The position numbers and the translations under genes are program-made. The notes beneath the pieces are model-generated. The model saw nothing but the letters and a program-made list of their open reading frames with translations, ran no database searches and had not been told where the DNA came from. Positions 11,529 to 24,300 of a DNA stretch of 64,000 bases are shown here, piece after piece (positions within the stretch are counted from its first letter, which is position 1; each line of letters starts with the position of its first letter). Source of the DNA: Aaosphaeria pasadenensis (lineage: Eukaryota > Ascomycota > Dothideomycetes > Pleosporales); contig JAKLMB010000023.1 of NCBI GenBank assembly GCA_022813625.1, positions 124,001 through 188,000 on the forward strand. The letters run 5' to 3'.

Positions 11529-12766
11529 ATGGGTATTAAACACCTTTTCCAGCTCATCCAGGCAGAGGCCCCAGATGCCATCAAGACTGGGGAGATCAAG
11601 AACCAATTCGGCCGCAAAGTGGCTATTGATGCGTATGATAGTCCCATCCCCAGTCGTCCGATTCAGCTATACTCACTACATTTCATAGGTCTATGAGCAT
11701 ATACAGTTTCCTCATTGCTGTTCGTTCCGATGGCCAACAACTCATGAGCGAGACCGGCGAAACCACATCCCATCTCATGGGTCTCTTCTATCGGACCCTT
11801 CGCATGGTCGAGAACGGCATCAAGCCCCTCTACGTCTTTGACGGAGCCCCACCGAAACTCAAGTCCGGCGAATTGGCAAAGCGATTCCAGCGGAAATCAG
11901 AAGCACACGCTGCGCACGAAGAGGCCAAAGAGACAGGTACCGCTGAAGACGTCGAGAAGTTCTCGCGGCGAACGGTCAGGGTGACAAGGGAGCACAACCA
12001 GGAATGTCAACGGCTCCTGAAGCTCATGGGTATTCCATACATCGTCGCTCCAACAGAAGCCGAGGCGCAATGTGCCGTTCTTGCGCGAGCGGGGAAGGTC
12101 TATGCCGCTGCAAGTGAAGATATGGATACACTAACTTTCCATTCGCCGATTCTGCTACGACATCTCACCTTCAGTGAGCAACGCAAAGAACCCATCTTAG
12201 AGATTCATCTCGACAAAGTCTTGGAGGGTTTGTCCATGGAGTATGAGCAATTCATCGACCTCTGCATTCTCCTCGGATGTGATTATCTCGATCCCATCAA
12301 AGGCATCGGCCCTAGCACTGCTGTCAAGCTCATCCGCGAGCACAAGAACCTCGAAGGTGTCCATGATCACATGAAATCCTCAACAAAATATACCATCCCG
12401 GAAGATTGGCCTTTCCAAGACGCCCGAGCCTTATTCCTTGAGCCTGACGTCCGTCCTGCCACGGATCCGGAGTGCGACTTCAAGTGGGAATCTCCTGACG
12501 TTGAAGGACTAGTCAAGTACCTTGTAGAGGAGAAGCACTTCAACGAGGATAGGGTGAGGAACGGTGCAGCCAAACTGCAAAAGAACCTGAAGACCGCGCA
12601 ACAGAGTCGATTGGAGGGATTCTTCAAGCCTGTCCAGAAAACAGACGAGCAAAAGGCGAACCTCAAGCGGAAAGCAGAGCAGAAGGCCGAAGAGAAGAAA
12701 AAGAAGCAAAAGCAAGCAGCCAAGGAGAAGAAGGAGGCTAAAGCCAGGCCAAGGGGTGGTGCTTAA
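11529..12766 (+). CDS. rad27: Flap endonuclease 1 (2 exons)
   Basis: FEN1 cuts 5' flaps during Okazaki-fragment maturation and long-patch base excision repair, bound to PCNA in the nucleus. Exons are 11529-11632 and 11689-12766, giving 393 residues. The 56-nt intron splits the codon after the first catalytic Asp: KVAIDA|SMSIY. Further active-site segments are YVFDGAPP, PTEAEAQC, ASEDMDTLTF and LGCDYLDPIKGIG. A PCNA-interacting box, QSRLEGFF, lies at 340-347, followed by a highly basic Lys/Ala tail that resembles the normal FEN1 C-terminus. The Met-Gly N-terminus needed for FEN1 activity is preserved. Length and order match the family throughout. Confidence 0.97.
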
Positions 12767-14032
12767 GGCATCAACAACAATGAGCGAGATTCAGCACGAT
12801 CGAGACAAGCGCACGTTCTGCCACAGAGGGCTCAGTGATGGCGTTTTAGGGTGCATTCAACAGCGATCATGGGGAAATGGTGGGATACCACTGGCGTTTT
12901 CATTTTCTTTCTTCAAAATTTCATCACCTATGACGATACAATTCGTATCTGCAGTCCTCCCCTCCAGGGAGCATCTTCGAGGAAACATTAGCTTATGCCT
13001 GCTCAGTAGAAACTGCATGAGAATACTACGCCTGCAATTGCCCAATTGCAAACTTTTCCGTCTTCAATGAACTACCCTTTTAGTAAACTAAGCAATTGTG
13101 TAAGATCTGCCATCGCGCGAAATGTAAGTCATCACTGTAAGCCATTCACACATTTTGCCCCTCCCACATAATCAGCACCCTAGATCCAGACCTTCCGACA
13201 ATCCAGAACCAAAATCGAAAAAACGTCAGAAACGTCACCCCTCCCCTTACAGACGTCACATCAAAGTCGCAACCAAGTCCTACCCTACCTAGGTATTTAG
13301 CTGTAACTAGTACCAATGACATACTATGCGAACGCATAAACACTTCCCCTCCCCCCCACAGCCGCGCGCAAATGAAAGGGAGATCAAACCAAGGACCACG
13401 ACGTCTTTCCGCAATACGATAGATAGGACTTCTTGGGACTTCAAGGGAAAAAGGGAAGTCCTGACAGCCTGAGACTGAGGTGAAGCTCCACTGCGACACC
13501 TTGACACTTTCGCGGTGGGACCCGACCCGTTTTCCCTTCCCCCACCCCGGTCAATCCAACAACCCCTGTCCTGCATTAGGGATGCGACGAAACCTGAGAC
13601 AGCAATGTTCCGCCTGGCACAACCTCAGAATTCTTGGATGTCCGATGTTGCGAAGATCTGTGGAGATTAGTAACTTTTTCCTCCTTTTCGAACTCCATCG
13701 TTGCAATCTGGAACTGGAATGTGATTTTTTTTTCGTGAAAATATGTTTACATTCGTGCCAACTGTCTTGGGAGTCGATAATAACTAAATAAAAAAAAGGG
13801 TTAATGGAGAAAAAGCGCCCTCAGAGCCAGTCCAAATGAAGCGTTGTGCTCCATCCTCCGTAGAGTGATACCCCTTCCTGAGGAACCAATTGGTATTCTA
13901 TGTCAAGTGTTGTTGTTCAGCCCCCAGAAGTGTGTCGAGAAAAAAGTACCATTACCACACAAAATATACCTCGTAACTGCCTTTTCGCAATCCCCAGAGT
14001 CCATCCCCGATGCTCACTCTCTAAGTGTACAT
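12767..14032. other. Convergent intergenic DNA between FEN1 and the secreted-protein gene
   Basis: This stretch should contain both 3' UTRs. A + frame starting at 13844 and running into the next gene is an antisense artefact of the repeats in that gene. Nothing else is recognisable. Confidence 0.55.
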
Positions 14033-15394
14033 CTATGCAATGAAGGCGCGAGCAGCGAAACGTCCCTTTCCGCGGCCACGGCCACGACCACGGCCACGAC
14101 CGAATCCGCCGAAGCCACCACCGCCCTGTTGACCTTGACCCTGTTGACCTTGACCCTGTTGTCCTTGACCTTGTTGACCTTGACCCTGTTGACCGTTCTG
14201 ACCTTCTTGACCCTGTTGACCCTGCTGGCCTTGTTGACCCTGCTGGCCTTGTTGATCCTGTTGGCCATTCTGGTCCTGTTGACCATTCTGGCCCTGCTGT
14301 CCGTTCTGACCCTGTTGGCCGTTCTGGTTCGCTTCTTGGCCATTGTTGTTGCCGCCGCCGTTGTTGTTGTTGTTACCACCGCCGTTGTTGTTGTTGCCAC
14401 CGTTATTACCACCGTTGGCATTCTGGTCATTTGAGACAGTGAATCGGATGCAGTCATCCTGGGGACCACGTTGGGCAACAGGCATGATTACAGGCTGATG
14501 GTTTCCGGCGGAAGTGATGGAGCAGACACGATAGACACCTTCGTCAAGACCTTCTTGGAGAGTGGCCGAGAGCTCGCCATTGCCATTACCGGCATCGTTG
14601 ATTCCCTTGAAGAAGTCGAAGGTCTCGGCATCCGGTGGTTGTGTGAAGGTGAGAGCATCAACCTTTTGGACACTGATATGAGTGTGGCCTTGAACCTTAC
14701 CGCCAACAAGCTTCTGAGGGCCAGCATAGTAGGTGATGGTAGGGTTGGTGAATGTACCGGCTTCCAGGTTGTTGACCTGAACAGTGAAAGTAATGGGCGA
14801 GTTTGGTGCAACCACGGAGTTGAACTCAGGGCTTGTAAAGGCAGCAGAAATCATCTGGTTGGAGGCGGGAATGTCACCCATAGCTAGATGATGTTAAAAC
14901 CGCACGTAGGCAGATGCTAAGGTAATAGACTTACGGATACCGTTGCAAGAACCCTCCTTGACTTGGAGACCATTGGTCAAGGTCTTGCCGGAACAGAAGT
15001 TGATGAAGTTATTGGGATCGCTTTCAATCGGTTAGTAACAAATTCGTCTCATGAAAGATCGTTGAACGTACGTATCAGATGCAGCTTGGCCCTCTTCAGC
15101 CTGCGCAAGTCCATCGTTGTTACTGGCATCCTGAATCGCATCGGCATTCAAGCAGTTTGCACCTTGGCCCTGTCCAGCGTTGTTGTTGCCCCCATTGTTG
15201 TTGTTGTTGTTGTTGTTGCCGTTATTGTTGTTACCACCATTGTTGTTGTTGTTGTTGCCGTTATTGTTATTGCCGCCATTGTTACCATTGTTGTTGTTAC
15301 CACCGTTGTTACCACCACCGTTGTTGCCCTGACCGAATTGAGCGTGAGCAACACCAGCTGCAAGCAGCAAAGGAAGCAATGTTGTAAATCTCAT
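14033..15394 (-). CDS. Secreted Asn/Gln/Gly-rich protein with RG tail (3 exons)
   Basis: Minus-strand exons are 15394-15072, 15020-14935 and 14883-14033, giving 419 residues. A signal peptide is clear at residues 1-19 (MRFTTLLPLLLAAGVAHAQ). Next comes an Asn/Gly tract to about residue 75, a conserved core at about 78-287 with five cysteines and the block NNLEAGTFTNPTITYYAGPQ, a second Asn/Gly tract (about 290-318), a Gln/Gly repeat tract (about 319-390) and a terminal (RG)n run near 398-411. The core resembles a family of secreted fungal proteins of unknown role; some databases may carry an incorrect ribosomal-protein name for it. The introns (51 nt each) have GT-AG ends and preserve frame. 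A cell-surface or matrix role is plausible but unproven. Confidence 0.85.
14067..14430 (-). repeat. Coding minisatellite: RG, GQ and Asn/Gly tracts
   Basis: On the coding (minus) strand short degenerate units spell Gln-Gly and Gln-Asn-Gly repeats, then Gly-rich and Arg-Gly repeats up to the stop. Units of 9 to 15 nt are imperfectly repeated, so length variation between strains is likely. Confidence 0.8.
15175..15335 (-). repeat. Coding trinucleotide repeat (AAC-rich, Asn tract)
   Basis: On the minus strand runs of AAC/AAT codons broken by GGC/GGT encode the N-terminal Asn/Gly tract of the secreted protein, directly after its signal peptide. Confidence 0.85.
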
Positions 15395-17349
15395 TGTGGC
15401 GTTTGAAAGGTAAGTGCAATAGAAGAAGAGTAAGGGATATCAAAGAATGGACTCCGGTTCGCAGTTTCGATTAAGATGAATAATTTGGACAGACACGTTC
15501 AACGTAGCCTGGAAGAAGAGAAGAGGAAGTGAAGAGAAAAGGAATGTAACCCTCGATTGACGGCCTGCCTCACACACAAGAAGAAAAGCGACTGAGGATG
15601 GTAAGTAAAGAAGAAGATTGACCTACGAGCGCAATGCGAATGCCTTTAAGGAACTTGGCGACGTCAGGCACGGATATGCCCCAAGTTGGCGGCTGATGCC
15701 CCGTTCGGCCATGAAACTCACGATGAAGGCTCTCATGTCTCATGAACCATCCCCAGGGCTACCAAAGCGCAACGCACGGAGCCTGGGAAATTCAAAGTTG
15801 CCTTCTTAGAGAAAGGCCGCATCGGCAGCTATTCCGGATCAAAAATGCCCAAGGCATTGAAAATGTGGCTGGAAACGGACAACGTTTGAAGGAGAGTGAC
15901 CCCGACCTGAGACCTTCCCGGTCGCGGATTGTCTGTCAGCGCGGATAGGCTAGCCCGATCGGGTAAGTGATGGACCATCAACGAATCAAGTGGCAGTCAA
16001 CCATAATCTTATTTCGAGGGAAGTGTCAAGGGGATTTGGCACTTCAAACTTTTCTGATGCCTCAGAGGATGCAGTCTTGCAGAGAGAGTGCCAACCGAGT
16101 CCATCTCGGCCATGTTTATCATGATGACTGCTAGGCATCGAGGCGATCCTGTGCCTGGGCTCGTGCATTGCTTAGCCTACACGATACAATGGAGAATATG
16201 TTCCTTCAAACCCATATTCGCCCTAGCTCTCCTCTCCAGCCTCTCGAGCATGCAGTCTTCGTTCGTCCGTAGCTCCGCAATGTCTTCAACAACTGAGTTG
16301 GTTTGTTCCTTATTGGCTAGAGCAAACATGTTACCCGTGATAACCGACTAGACGATCGGACATGAGGCACTCTGTTGTATAAACGAGCTTCCGCAACGCC
16401 TCCGCTCAAGGAGGACCACATATTGCAACCTGCTGTCGTCCAAGCGACGAACGAACATCTTGGTGAATAGGTAGTGCGGCGAAGCAACAAGTGGGACTCA
16501 ATTGCGTCTCCGCCTATGTTCCCAGGCTGAAACTTTTCTCGTACCTTTGGTTATGGTATCAAAGGAGGTGAGTAACTAGTTAGATGTACCAGGCAGTGGC
16601 TGTCTACTGTGCTCTTGCTTCAACGCCTCAGGAAAGTCTTGTCTCCGGGCATATAGCAGTCGCAATATCGTAGTCCCTCCATTCATGTGCTCTGCCGGCT
16701 GCTGGCATTCCGACAATTTCTCCCTAGCAAGCTGCACGGTGACTTTTAATAATCGTACCATTTCACTGAGGATCCGAGCTACCAACTTATGCACCTGCAG
16801 ATCCCCTTTTTTGATAGGACTAGTCTCGACCAGCTTCCAGAGACACATCTTGTTTCGCCCCAATTCCTAAACGGTACGATACCTGAGGCAGCCAACATAC
16901 TTCTTCAGGTTAGAACATTGATCATCTGTTCGGAACGGCATGTCCTCGGTGCCAATATCTTGACATTCACAGCTCCACAATTGTTCACCGTATCTACTAC
17001 ACAGTAGCTGTCACGACTTTCCCAGGTAGAGTCGGCACGCGAACCCAGCAACATGGAAGAAACTCTCCCATTCCTGTTCCACAGCAGCTTACAAGCATTA
17101 CAGGTGACGGCCAGTGAAGATCCCCCTTTGCGGGGTCGTCGCTACATTTCCATACTAGAAGCTAACGAATGAACGAAGCCAAGTCCTACCAAGGTGCAAC
17201 CATGACTCTCCTTTTCGCAAACTTGGATTTGAAAGCCCGTAGGCTCTAGACAAATATTATTCGACAGCTCTGTCGGTACATCGTACGTTTGCGACGCCCA
17301 GAAAATGGCGGCAAGCATTGCTTGTCGTCATAGCAATGCCGTCAGACCT
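15395..17349. other. Gene-poor stretch with possible decayed coding remnants
   Basis: Most of this 2 kb shows no gene. The 15.4-15.6 kb part should be the promoter of the secreted-protein gene. Between about 16.2 and 16.9 kb the minus strand has two short frames with coding-like composition that are not connected by convincing splice sites; these are listed separately. Confidence 0.5.
16190..16863 (-). pseudogene. Possible relic of a protein-coding gene (unrecognised)
   Basis: Two minus-strand frames look more like protein than chance: 16863-16576 (about 95 codons, helical, with the segment RILSEMVRLLKVTVQLAREK) and 16330-16181 (about 50 codons, with SVVEDIAELRTNEDCMLERL). The DNA between them has stops in every frame, and the first frame lacks an upstream ATG before a stop. 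A decayed gene with a helical N-terminal regulator-like domain is one reading; chance frames are another. I cannot name a family. Confidence 0.25.
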
Positions 17350-18303
17350 TCAAACCGTCAAACGTCCTGACATAACCTGGATGACAGACCCCTCGAGGTA
17401 GACATCCCTAACTCCGCGGTCATCATTCAAGACAACCTCAACACCAATCTCACTTCGACGGCCCATCTCAACACCTTGTGTGATCGCATACTTACGCGTT
17501 TCTCCTGGGCGTCCCTCCACCATGGCAAGGTATCCCGACAAATCAGTTGCAGCACTGCCAGTCGCAGGATCCTCGAGAGTGCCTTCAATCATCCTCGTTC
17601 TCAATCTTGTCGTCCCATCACTCCCATCTGGAGACCGTGTGAAGAAATAGGAACCCACGAAGGTCTTGTCCCAGCCTTCGTCTAACCCCGGTACGGATAG
17701 ACTTCGAGAGGATGTAGAGACCAATCCTAACGCTGTCTCGTCTTCGACTTCGACCAAGGCAAAGGCCATACCATTGACAACTGATACGATAGGATATTCC
17801 GGCTTGAGATTGACTTCCTTTCGTTCGTATGCTCTTGCTAACCCGGGCTGGACTTCCAACAATTCTTCCAGCTTCCATTGCCGCTTATGGATATGGAAAT
17901 CATGTGGAATGGATGCACGCGCTGTCTGTTTCTGCACATCATATTGCAGCCCTACTGGACCGGCCTTGATCTGGAATTGCGCTTCGAATTTCCCATCGAG
18001 CTTGCGAGCTTGTGCAACGTTGGACAAAACGTGGCACGCAGTTCCAATTGTCGGGTGGCCAGCGAACGGAAGCTCCGCGTTTGTCATGAAGATATCCACG
18101 GTCCACGAGAGTTCATCCCCATTGTTCTCGTGTAGGAAGGTTGTCTCTGACAAATTGAACTCTCGAGCAATTGCTTGTTTCTGGTCCTGGGTCAAGGAGG
18201 TGCCTTCGGGTATCTTGACGATTGCAAGTGGATTGCCTTCGTATCTCGTCTGCGTAAAGACGTCCACCGTCACGAAGTCTACTTCAGACAGGTTTGATGA
18301 CAT
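17350..18303 (-). CDS. PhzF-family isomerase/epimerase-like protein (single exon)
   Basis: A single exon encodes 317 residues, the usual PhzF length. The start is the first ATG of the frame and gives the conserved N-terminus beginning VDVFTQ...GNPLAIV. The catalytic Glu sits at residue 53 in NLSETTFL. The GHP block is at 82-84 in LPFAGHPTIG, and the C-terminal DPATGSAA motif is present, so the active site is intact. The family includes the phenazine-pathway isomerase PhzF and many cytosolic relatives with unknown substrates. No phenazine genes are nearby, so the name describes the fold rather than the pathway. Confidence 0.92.
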   Translation of the reverse strand: MSSNLSEVDFVTVDVFTQTRYEGNPLAIVKIPEGTSLTQDQKQAIAREFNLSETTFLHENNGDELSWTVDIFMTNAELPFAGHPTIGTACHVLSNVAQARKLDGKFEAQFQIKAGPVGLQYDVQKQTARASIPHDFHIHKRQWKLEELLEVQPGLARAYERKEVNLKPEYPIVSVVNGMAFALVEVEDETALGLVSTSSRSLSVPGLDEGWDKTFVGSYFFTRSPDGSDGTTRLRTRMIEGTLEDPATGSAATDLSGYLAMVEGRPGETRKYAITQGVEMGRRSEIGVEVVLNDDRGVRDVYLEGSVIQVMSGRLTV

Positions 18304-21300
18304 TTTCTTGATGGTGAAGCGTATTCGCTAATGTCAATGTTTTATGGTTCCATTGTCGTCTAGTACCCTGCATCGCATTTTATGTCTACAGAGATCGATG
18401 ACTCATCCGACGATTACTATTCGACGCTGCTGTACAAAGCCAGTCACATATCAATTCGAACTTTCAATGAATGTCTTGGCGCGCCCTATCGACGACTCAT
18501 CACGGATGACACTCTCTCGCCAACCACTTACACAAGTTCTTTCCCAAGAACGGATAATACTGCGATCGTAAACATAAAATATGATAGGAATTGGTAGCTC
18601 TGAACGAGCGCAGGCACTTACCTAAGACATCAAGCTAACACCATCCAGCTGTCGAATTACATCAGCGCACTCAGCTTTGCTTGTTCCATCACTGTGATTG
18701 CCCGCTGCTGGAGTGGAAGGAAAGGAGAGAAGGACCACATGCCAACGTTTTCCTTCAATTACCCAAAGTAGCCTTTCATCGCCATCAACATCATATATCT
18801 TCCATCATACTCGAAACAGATCAAGGTCTTGATCGAGTTCCGGAATTGTTCATTCAAGCCTTCATCACGTGCTTCCACTTAAACACTTGGAAGGTACTAG
18901 CATGAGCTGAGCCCTACCATTGGACATTGACCTAGCATAGAGACAACACATACAAATGTTACACTACATTGTGCGACAGACATAACACATTGTACTACTG
19001 AGGCTGTCTTTGGCTATCCTAGGAAGATCTCGCTTCACCTAGCATACTCATTGTCATCACCATCCATGGGGTGTTCTTAATCTGTCTAAAAATGATGTAG
19101 GCATGGATTCTTTTGCCAACTCTCACGGCAAATGAGAATCTACAATCCATAATCCACCATGTCTCCACCCGACTGCTCCAAAACTACACACATCTTCAGA
19201 GCCCATCTCTCGGCTCTCTCTTGACCAAGCGGAGTTACAAAAAAAGTCCCAAATAGCGTCCTAGACGATCCCCAATTGCAGACCTTCCGAGGAAGTGATC
19301 TACATCCGCGATATCGCACTGTCGCTTCCGGTGAACAGCCCCCACCGGGGAACATCCCTATCCATCCCTCTGGGTTTTCACCTTCGACGGACCGAAATAT
19401 TGTACGAGAGCGACGAATCACAACCTGTCGGGCTCGCTTCGATTTTCTTCGGTCGGGAACGGGTGGGATGTGTACGCATTGCGCCGCGAGCACGACCACT
19501 GCGGTAGCGCAAGGTACACAAGTGTTGGGCGCCTCAAGTGGCTCCCGAGTCCAGCCACGGTGAGCACGATTTTTCGCCTGGCCAGTAATGCTCGCAGCAC
19601 CGAGAATCTGCAATGCAGGTTTGCTGTTGGCCAACATCATTATCAAATAGCATATGTGGTAGTTGCACCAACGGCCATTGTTTGTGCCTGGCTGGTAAGA
19701 TTTAACATAACACGTTACATCGAATCACACGATGGAGGGAAATTGTTATACGACGGTGTCATGCGCGAATTCTCGATGATCGCGATGCATCTTTACAAAA
19801 CGCGTCGAAGTTGTTCTCCACCCCGAATTGGCAATTTACGACTTTTCTTTATTTATTTGTTTTTCATTTATTTGTTTGTTTTTGTTTTTCTTGCTCACCA
19901 GCCGCGTAAATTGGCGAATAAGAGGGGCCGATTGTTGGCGATACGGACCCGTCAACCGCAATCTCGGTATGTCGCGGTTTCGATAGAACGAAAGCCCACG
20001 CCCACGCCTTTAAACGACTAGATCCCGTTGTCCGTTGGAGCCTCGCTACCACCTTTTCCTACAGGATTTCGCCCTACAGCTAACTAACCAAATGCCTCAG
20101 GCGCATATTCCGTTCCTTTTTCGAATCCATTGCCAACACCTCCCGTCCTTCAACTGCAAGCGAGAAACCAATTACATCCCAGGTATACTCTCCTGTTCGT
20201 TGGGACACGCGTCGGTCTGATAAGTAAGAACGCCATGAACGAACCCCCATCCTCGACATCCGGAGAAGACCCCGCCCACAACGAAAGACCAAAGACCGCA
20301 AGACCATGTTCATGTAATTTCCCCCATATTGTTTCGTTCGAGAAATCTCTAGATCATTCAACAATCGGGTAAGGTATTCCACTTGATCTTTGCGGAGTCA
20401 CCTTATCGATAATATGTCATGATTTGGGGACGGCTCGACCTCGGTCTTTACAAATTCCCAACGGCGTGGAAATGAATGTGGAATTGTGGGTTGTAGATTG
20501 TGGATCGAAGGATCGTTGGAACTCGTAACGGGCTTTTGGAAAAGAAAATTCCTGATGCATACGCGTTATAACATACGAGTACGGGACGGGACATGTCCGT
20601 CCGTGTATGCGTTCATTCAATGTATGCACAGGCCACCGTTCTCCACGTTCGAACCACTTCTTAATTGAGAAGTCGATGAGATTCGAGTCACTCTTCGCGA
20701 AGGGAATTTTGCTCAGAATGCTCACCAATTGGTCTCTACATTCTGCAAATCCTTTATGGGAGCCCATCACTGGTTCGTCGGCATCTTTCCAACTAACCCA
20801 TAAGTCCACCAGCACCATTAGACCACCATTACCACCACGACCTCCACCATCGCGAGACATATAATTCCCATCGAAAGACCCGAATCCTTGGGCGATCTAG
20901 ATGCATTCCCAGATGCGGGCCGCCTTGATCGAACCACTAACCCACCCCCCAACGGTCATCCTTCCCATGTACCCAACTAACAAATGACCAAAAGAAAAAA
21001 ACATCAGAAAAAAATCCCACCTGGATAGTCCTACATACCACCGCCTTAGCCTCCACCCTCATCATATCATCCAATTCCCTCAGCCGAATCAAACGCAAGT
21101 ATCTCATCCTCCACTGCCATAAACCACAGAACGCCAATCTTCAGCGGCGGGGCGGGCCCATAAACGACAAATCGTGCACGAAGGAACAGGTACCGCATGG
21201 CGCTATCTTCGCTCGCGTACCTGGGACCTTTTTTCTTTTCTTTGATCAGATGAGGCTGCATGGGGGATGAACCTACTGTACCAACTAAACATGCAATTCG

Positions 21301-24300
21301 CCAAAGTCCCCTTGCTCACTGCTTACTAGACAGGAAAAGAAAGAGAGAGTGAGAGGATATCCTAGGTTGTAAAACGCCTCGTTGTGCGTAGAGAGGGTAG
21401 ACACGTCTGGGCTGGCCACCTGCTAGCGTTTATAGCTTACACAGTGAGCAATACGCGCATCTACAGCCTCTGCTACGCTGTAATGAAGCTGTTTTAAGGT
21501 GAAAATGTATATGATACTAGCAGCCAGCCAACCCGACGTCCCTACCCACTGTAGTTCACTAAGAATAGCCCGTCTGGAGGACCGTTGAATAGGTACATAC
21601 ATAGCCAGGCGTATCATTTCCAACGCCGAAACCCCATCCACGCTCCAGGGGTAATCGCGACCATGTGTCCGATCCTAGTAATTTCAGTAGAATACGCTTT
21701 CGAGTAGGTTGGTCCTAGGGATGAAGTGAACTGAGACCACATCACCACCGCTAGTTACGCGGTACCTGACCCAAAACTCACCAACGGTATAGTTTAGGTA
21801 ACGACCTTCCAATGTCTGTGAGGAGGTGGTGCATGTATGTCGTTCATTGCGACGTGCTTGCTATCCATTCCCTCAACTCAGTTGATCGGTTGGTCAGTTT
21901 GTGGGTTGCATTGTTACTTGGATGTCGAAAGAACCCGTATAAACGTTGCACGTAAGTGAGTACACTGGCTATGTAGATACCGACATGTACAGACATATAC
22001 ACATGCATCCATACATACATGTATAGTCTACTAAACTTCTCCATACATAACTCTATTTAATCTCCTCATAGACAGGTAACTACCGCCTACCACAACCCAT
22101 CAAGTATAAACAGACAACCCAACCGCAGAACTTCCTTCATCACCATCACCATCACTATTACCATAACGGTAGATCTATATTATTCCCAACATGCAATATG
22201 TAATACATGATATGATACCCTAAACACTGCCGCCTCCCCTTTCCCCCCCGTCCTTCAATTGAGAATGATATGCTAGTGACGTGCTACTACCTCCCCACGC
22301 CCCTCGAACCTCGAGGAGGTCCTAACTAGACGTTGATGTCTCTTCTGATGGAACGAATCAGGGTGAGTTGCGTCTATGGTTCAATGTGTGTTGTACTCTA
22401 TTCTCATGCGATATAACCAGGGTGATATATGGTTTGTGATATGTATATATACATATGCAAGTGAGTCAACACCATCACACATCAACCAACTACAGTACGA
22501 CATCACTGCCACAAACTCACTCCGACATATACTCTCTCGGTCCGAAACAACGTTCAACATCAGGAAACCTTCCCGAAGAGTCGACGTGAGAGAATCAAAG
22601 AACAAGAGACAAGTCATTCGTCAGAATCGGGCCATCGGCACCGGCTCGGGACGTAGACGTGCCTCGTACGTTGACATCAACGGCGACACACCGGCGGGAC
22701 TAACATGACAGGCAGGCAGGTGTAGCTAAGCAAGCAAGCAAGTGGTCTCTTGTCTCGGCTCTCGAAGCATGTCCTGCATATCAGAGCCTCACATCACGCT
22801 CACCGGATGGTTTCCAGTCTTGCAGGCCAGCTCCCACGCCAGCGCCAGCGCCAGTGCATGGGCTAATGGAAAAGCCCGACGCTTGTGCTTGTACAAGTAC
22901 CAAGTATTTATCGAGTTGAATGAGTGAGAGGTAGGTAGTTATGACAGCACAATCCACCCAACCCACCCCCTACGGCCCTTTTCTATAGTTCAGGCAGGAG
23001 CAGCGAAGCCAGAGAGAAGGCGAAAAGAAGCTTCTTCGTCTGCCGGGAGATCCGATCGTCAAATGGCGTTTCTTCACCGTATGATTCATAGGTAGCTAAG
23101 GTAGCTTAAGGAAAAGAAAAGAGGCGTGAAAGAGGCAAAACTATATCTCTTCGTCCGCTTCTCTTTAAACTTCTCGCTTGTCATGCAGGTTAAGTTTTGG
23201 GGGGGAGCTTCAATCAGGGTCCTTTGTCTTTACGTTTAGAGCCGTCCGTTTCAAAAAAAAACCTTACATGTTGTGATGGGCTGGATGGATGGGCCACATG
23301 ATACGGGGAGATCAGGGTCTGAAACTTGAAACTCTTTTTTGGCTTGCTTTCTTGCTTTGTTGGATGGAAAGGGGAAATGCGCCGTGGAATCGTCGGCTAC
23401 CTTTGTTTGCATGTGCGCGTGAGTGTAAGTGTGTGTGTGTGGCTGGACGATGCTGTGGTTTGTTGCTTTGCTTGCTTTGCGCAAGCCCAAGCCCAGACCG
23501 AGCAAAGCTTACCATTGGCGGCTCATGCAAGCTTTCGACAAAGCGAAACTAAGTATGTATTTTCGGGGGGGCTACGCTACTACAGATGTGTGTGAGGTTT
23601 GGGGTGTGGTGTCACTATAAACCCTTTTCACGGCGAATTGACGCAATTGGACCGGTTGTTGATATTTTTGCATGTGCATGCTTTTCTGTTATTTTCTCTT
23701 GAGTATTTGATACTTGGTGGGTTGTGGTTGGTCGGGTTGATGTGGGAATTATATGCGTGGTATGCGGGATTGAGTGATCTTGTTGTTCGTTTCCCGTCTG
23801 CAGGAGACGGAATGGAGAGGGTCGCTCCGTCCGGCAGTCGACATTACCCCAGGTGCTGTGGAATTGTGTTGCAGGTTGATTAACAATTGCTCGAGGGCAG
23901 GGTGAGTACATAGTAGAAACAGCAACAGCGGGATCTAGGTCGAGGTGTTGCTGTGCCACATGAATAATTGCAAGGGAGCGCAAACCTTAAATCGATTCAG
24001 TTCGTGGTAAGGCGAAGCATGTTCACGAGTTGAAAGTGTAGATGGGGCCCATGCGGCGGACTCAGTCGTGAGCTGAGAAGTATAAATTCAGTTTAGAACA
24101 AGTTGATCGCGTAGGACGGATTTTGCAGGTAGCTAGAGACCACGAGTAAGAGTAACATGGGAGTACGAGTACATAGTAGGTCGCGGGGCGGGCTACCGAA
24201 GGTTACGAGTAGATCAGCGAGGCCAACAGGCGCGACTCCAAGGCGGAACGACAGCCGCAAGGAAAGAGAAGCGGGCTAGCACTTGATGGAGCTACGGGCG

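Noticed and set aside
13844..14434. Plus-strand frame coding a Leu/Val/Thr-rich hydrophobic protein of 196 residues
   Set aside because: It is the antisense reading of the Gln/Gly and Asn repeats of the secreted-protein gene; the repeat forces the hydrophobic pattern.
17350..18303. PhzF-like gene as a sign of a phenazine or other metabolite cluster
   Set aside because: No other biosynthetic gene is nearby, and PhzF-fold proteins are common in fungi without phenazines.
19140..20021. Overlapping frames of 168 (-) and 183 (+) codons
   Set aside because: They overlap on opposite strands, have low-complexity or chance composition, and show no domain.
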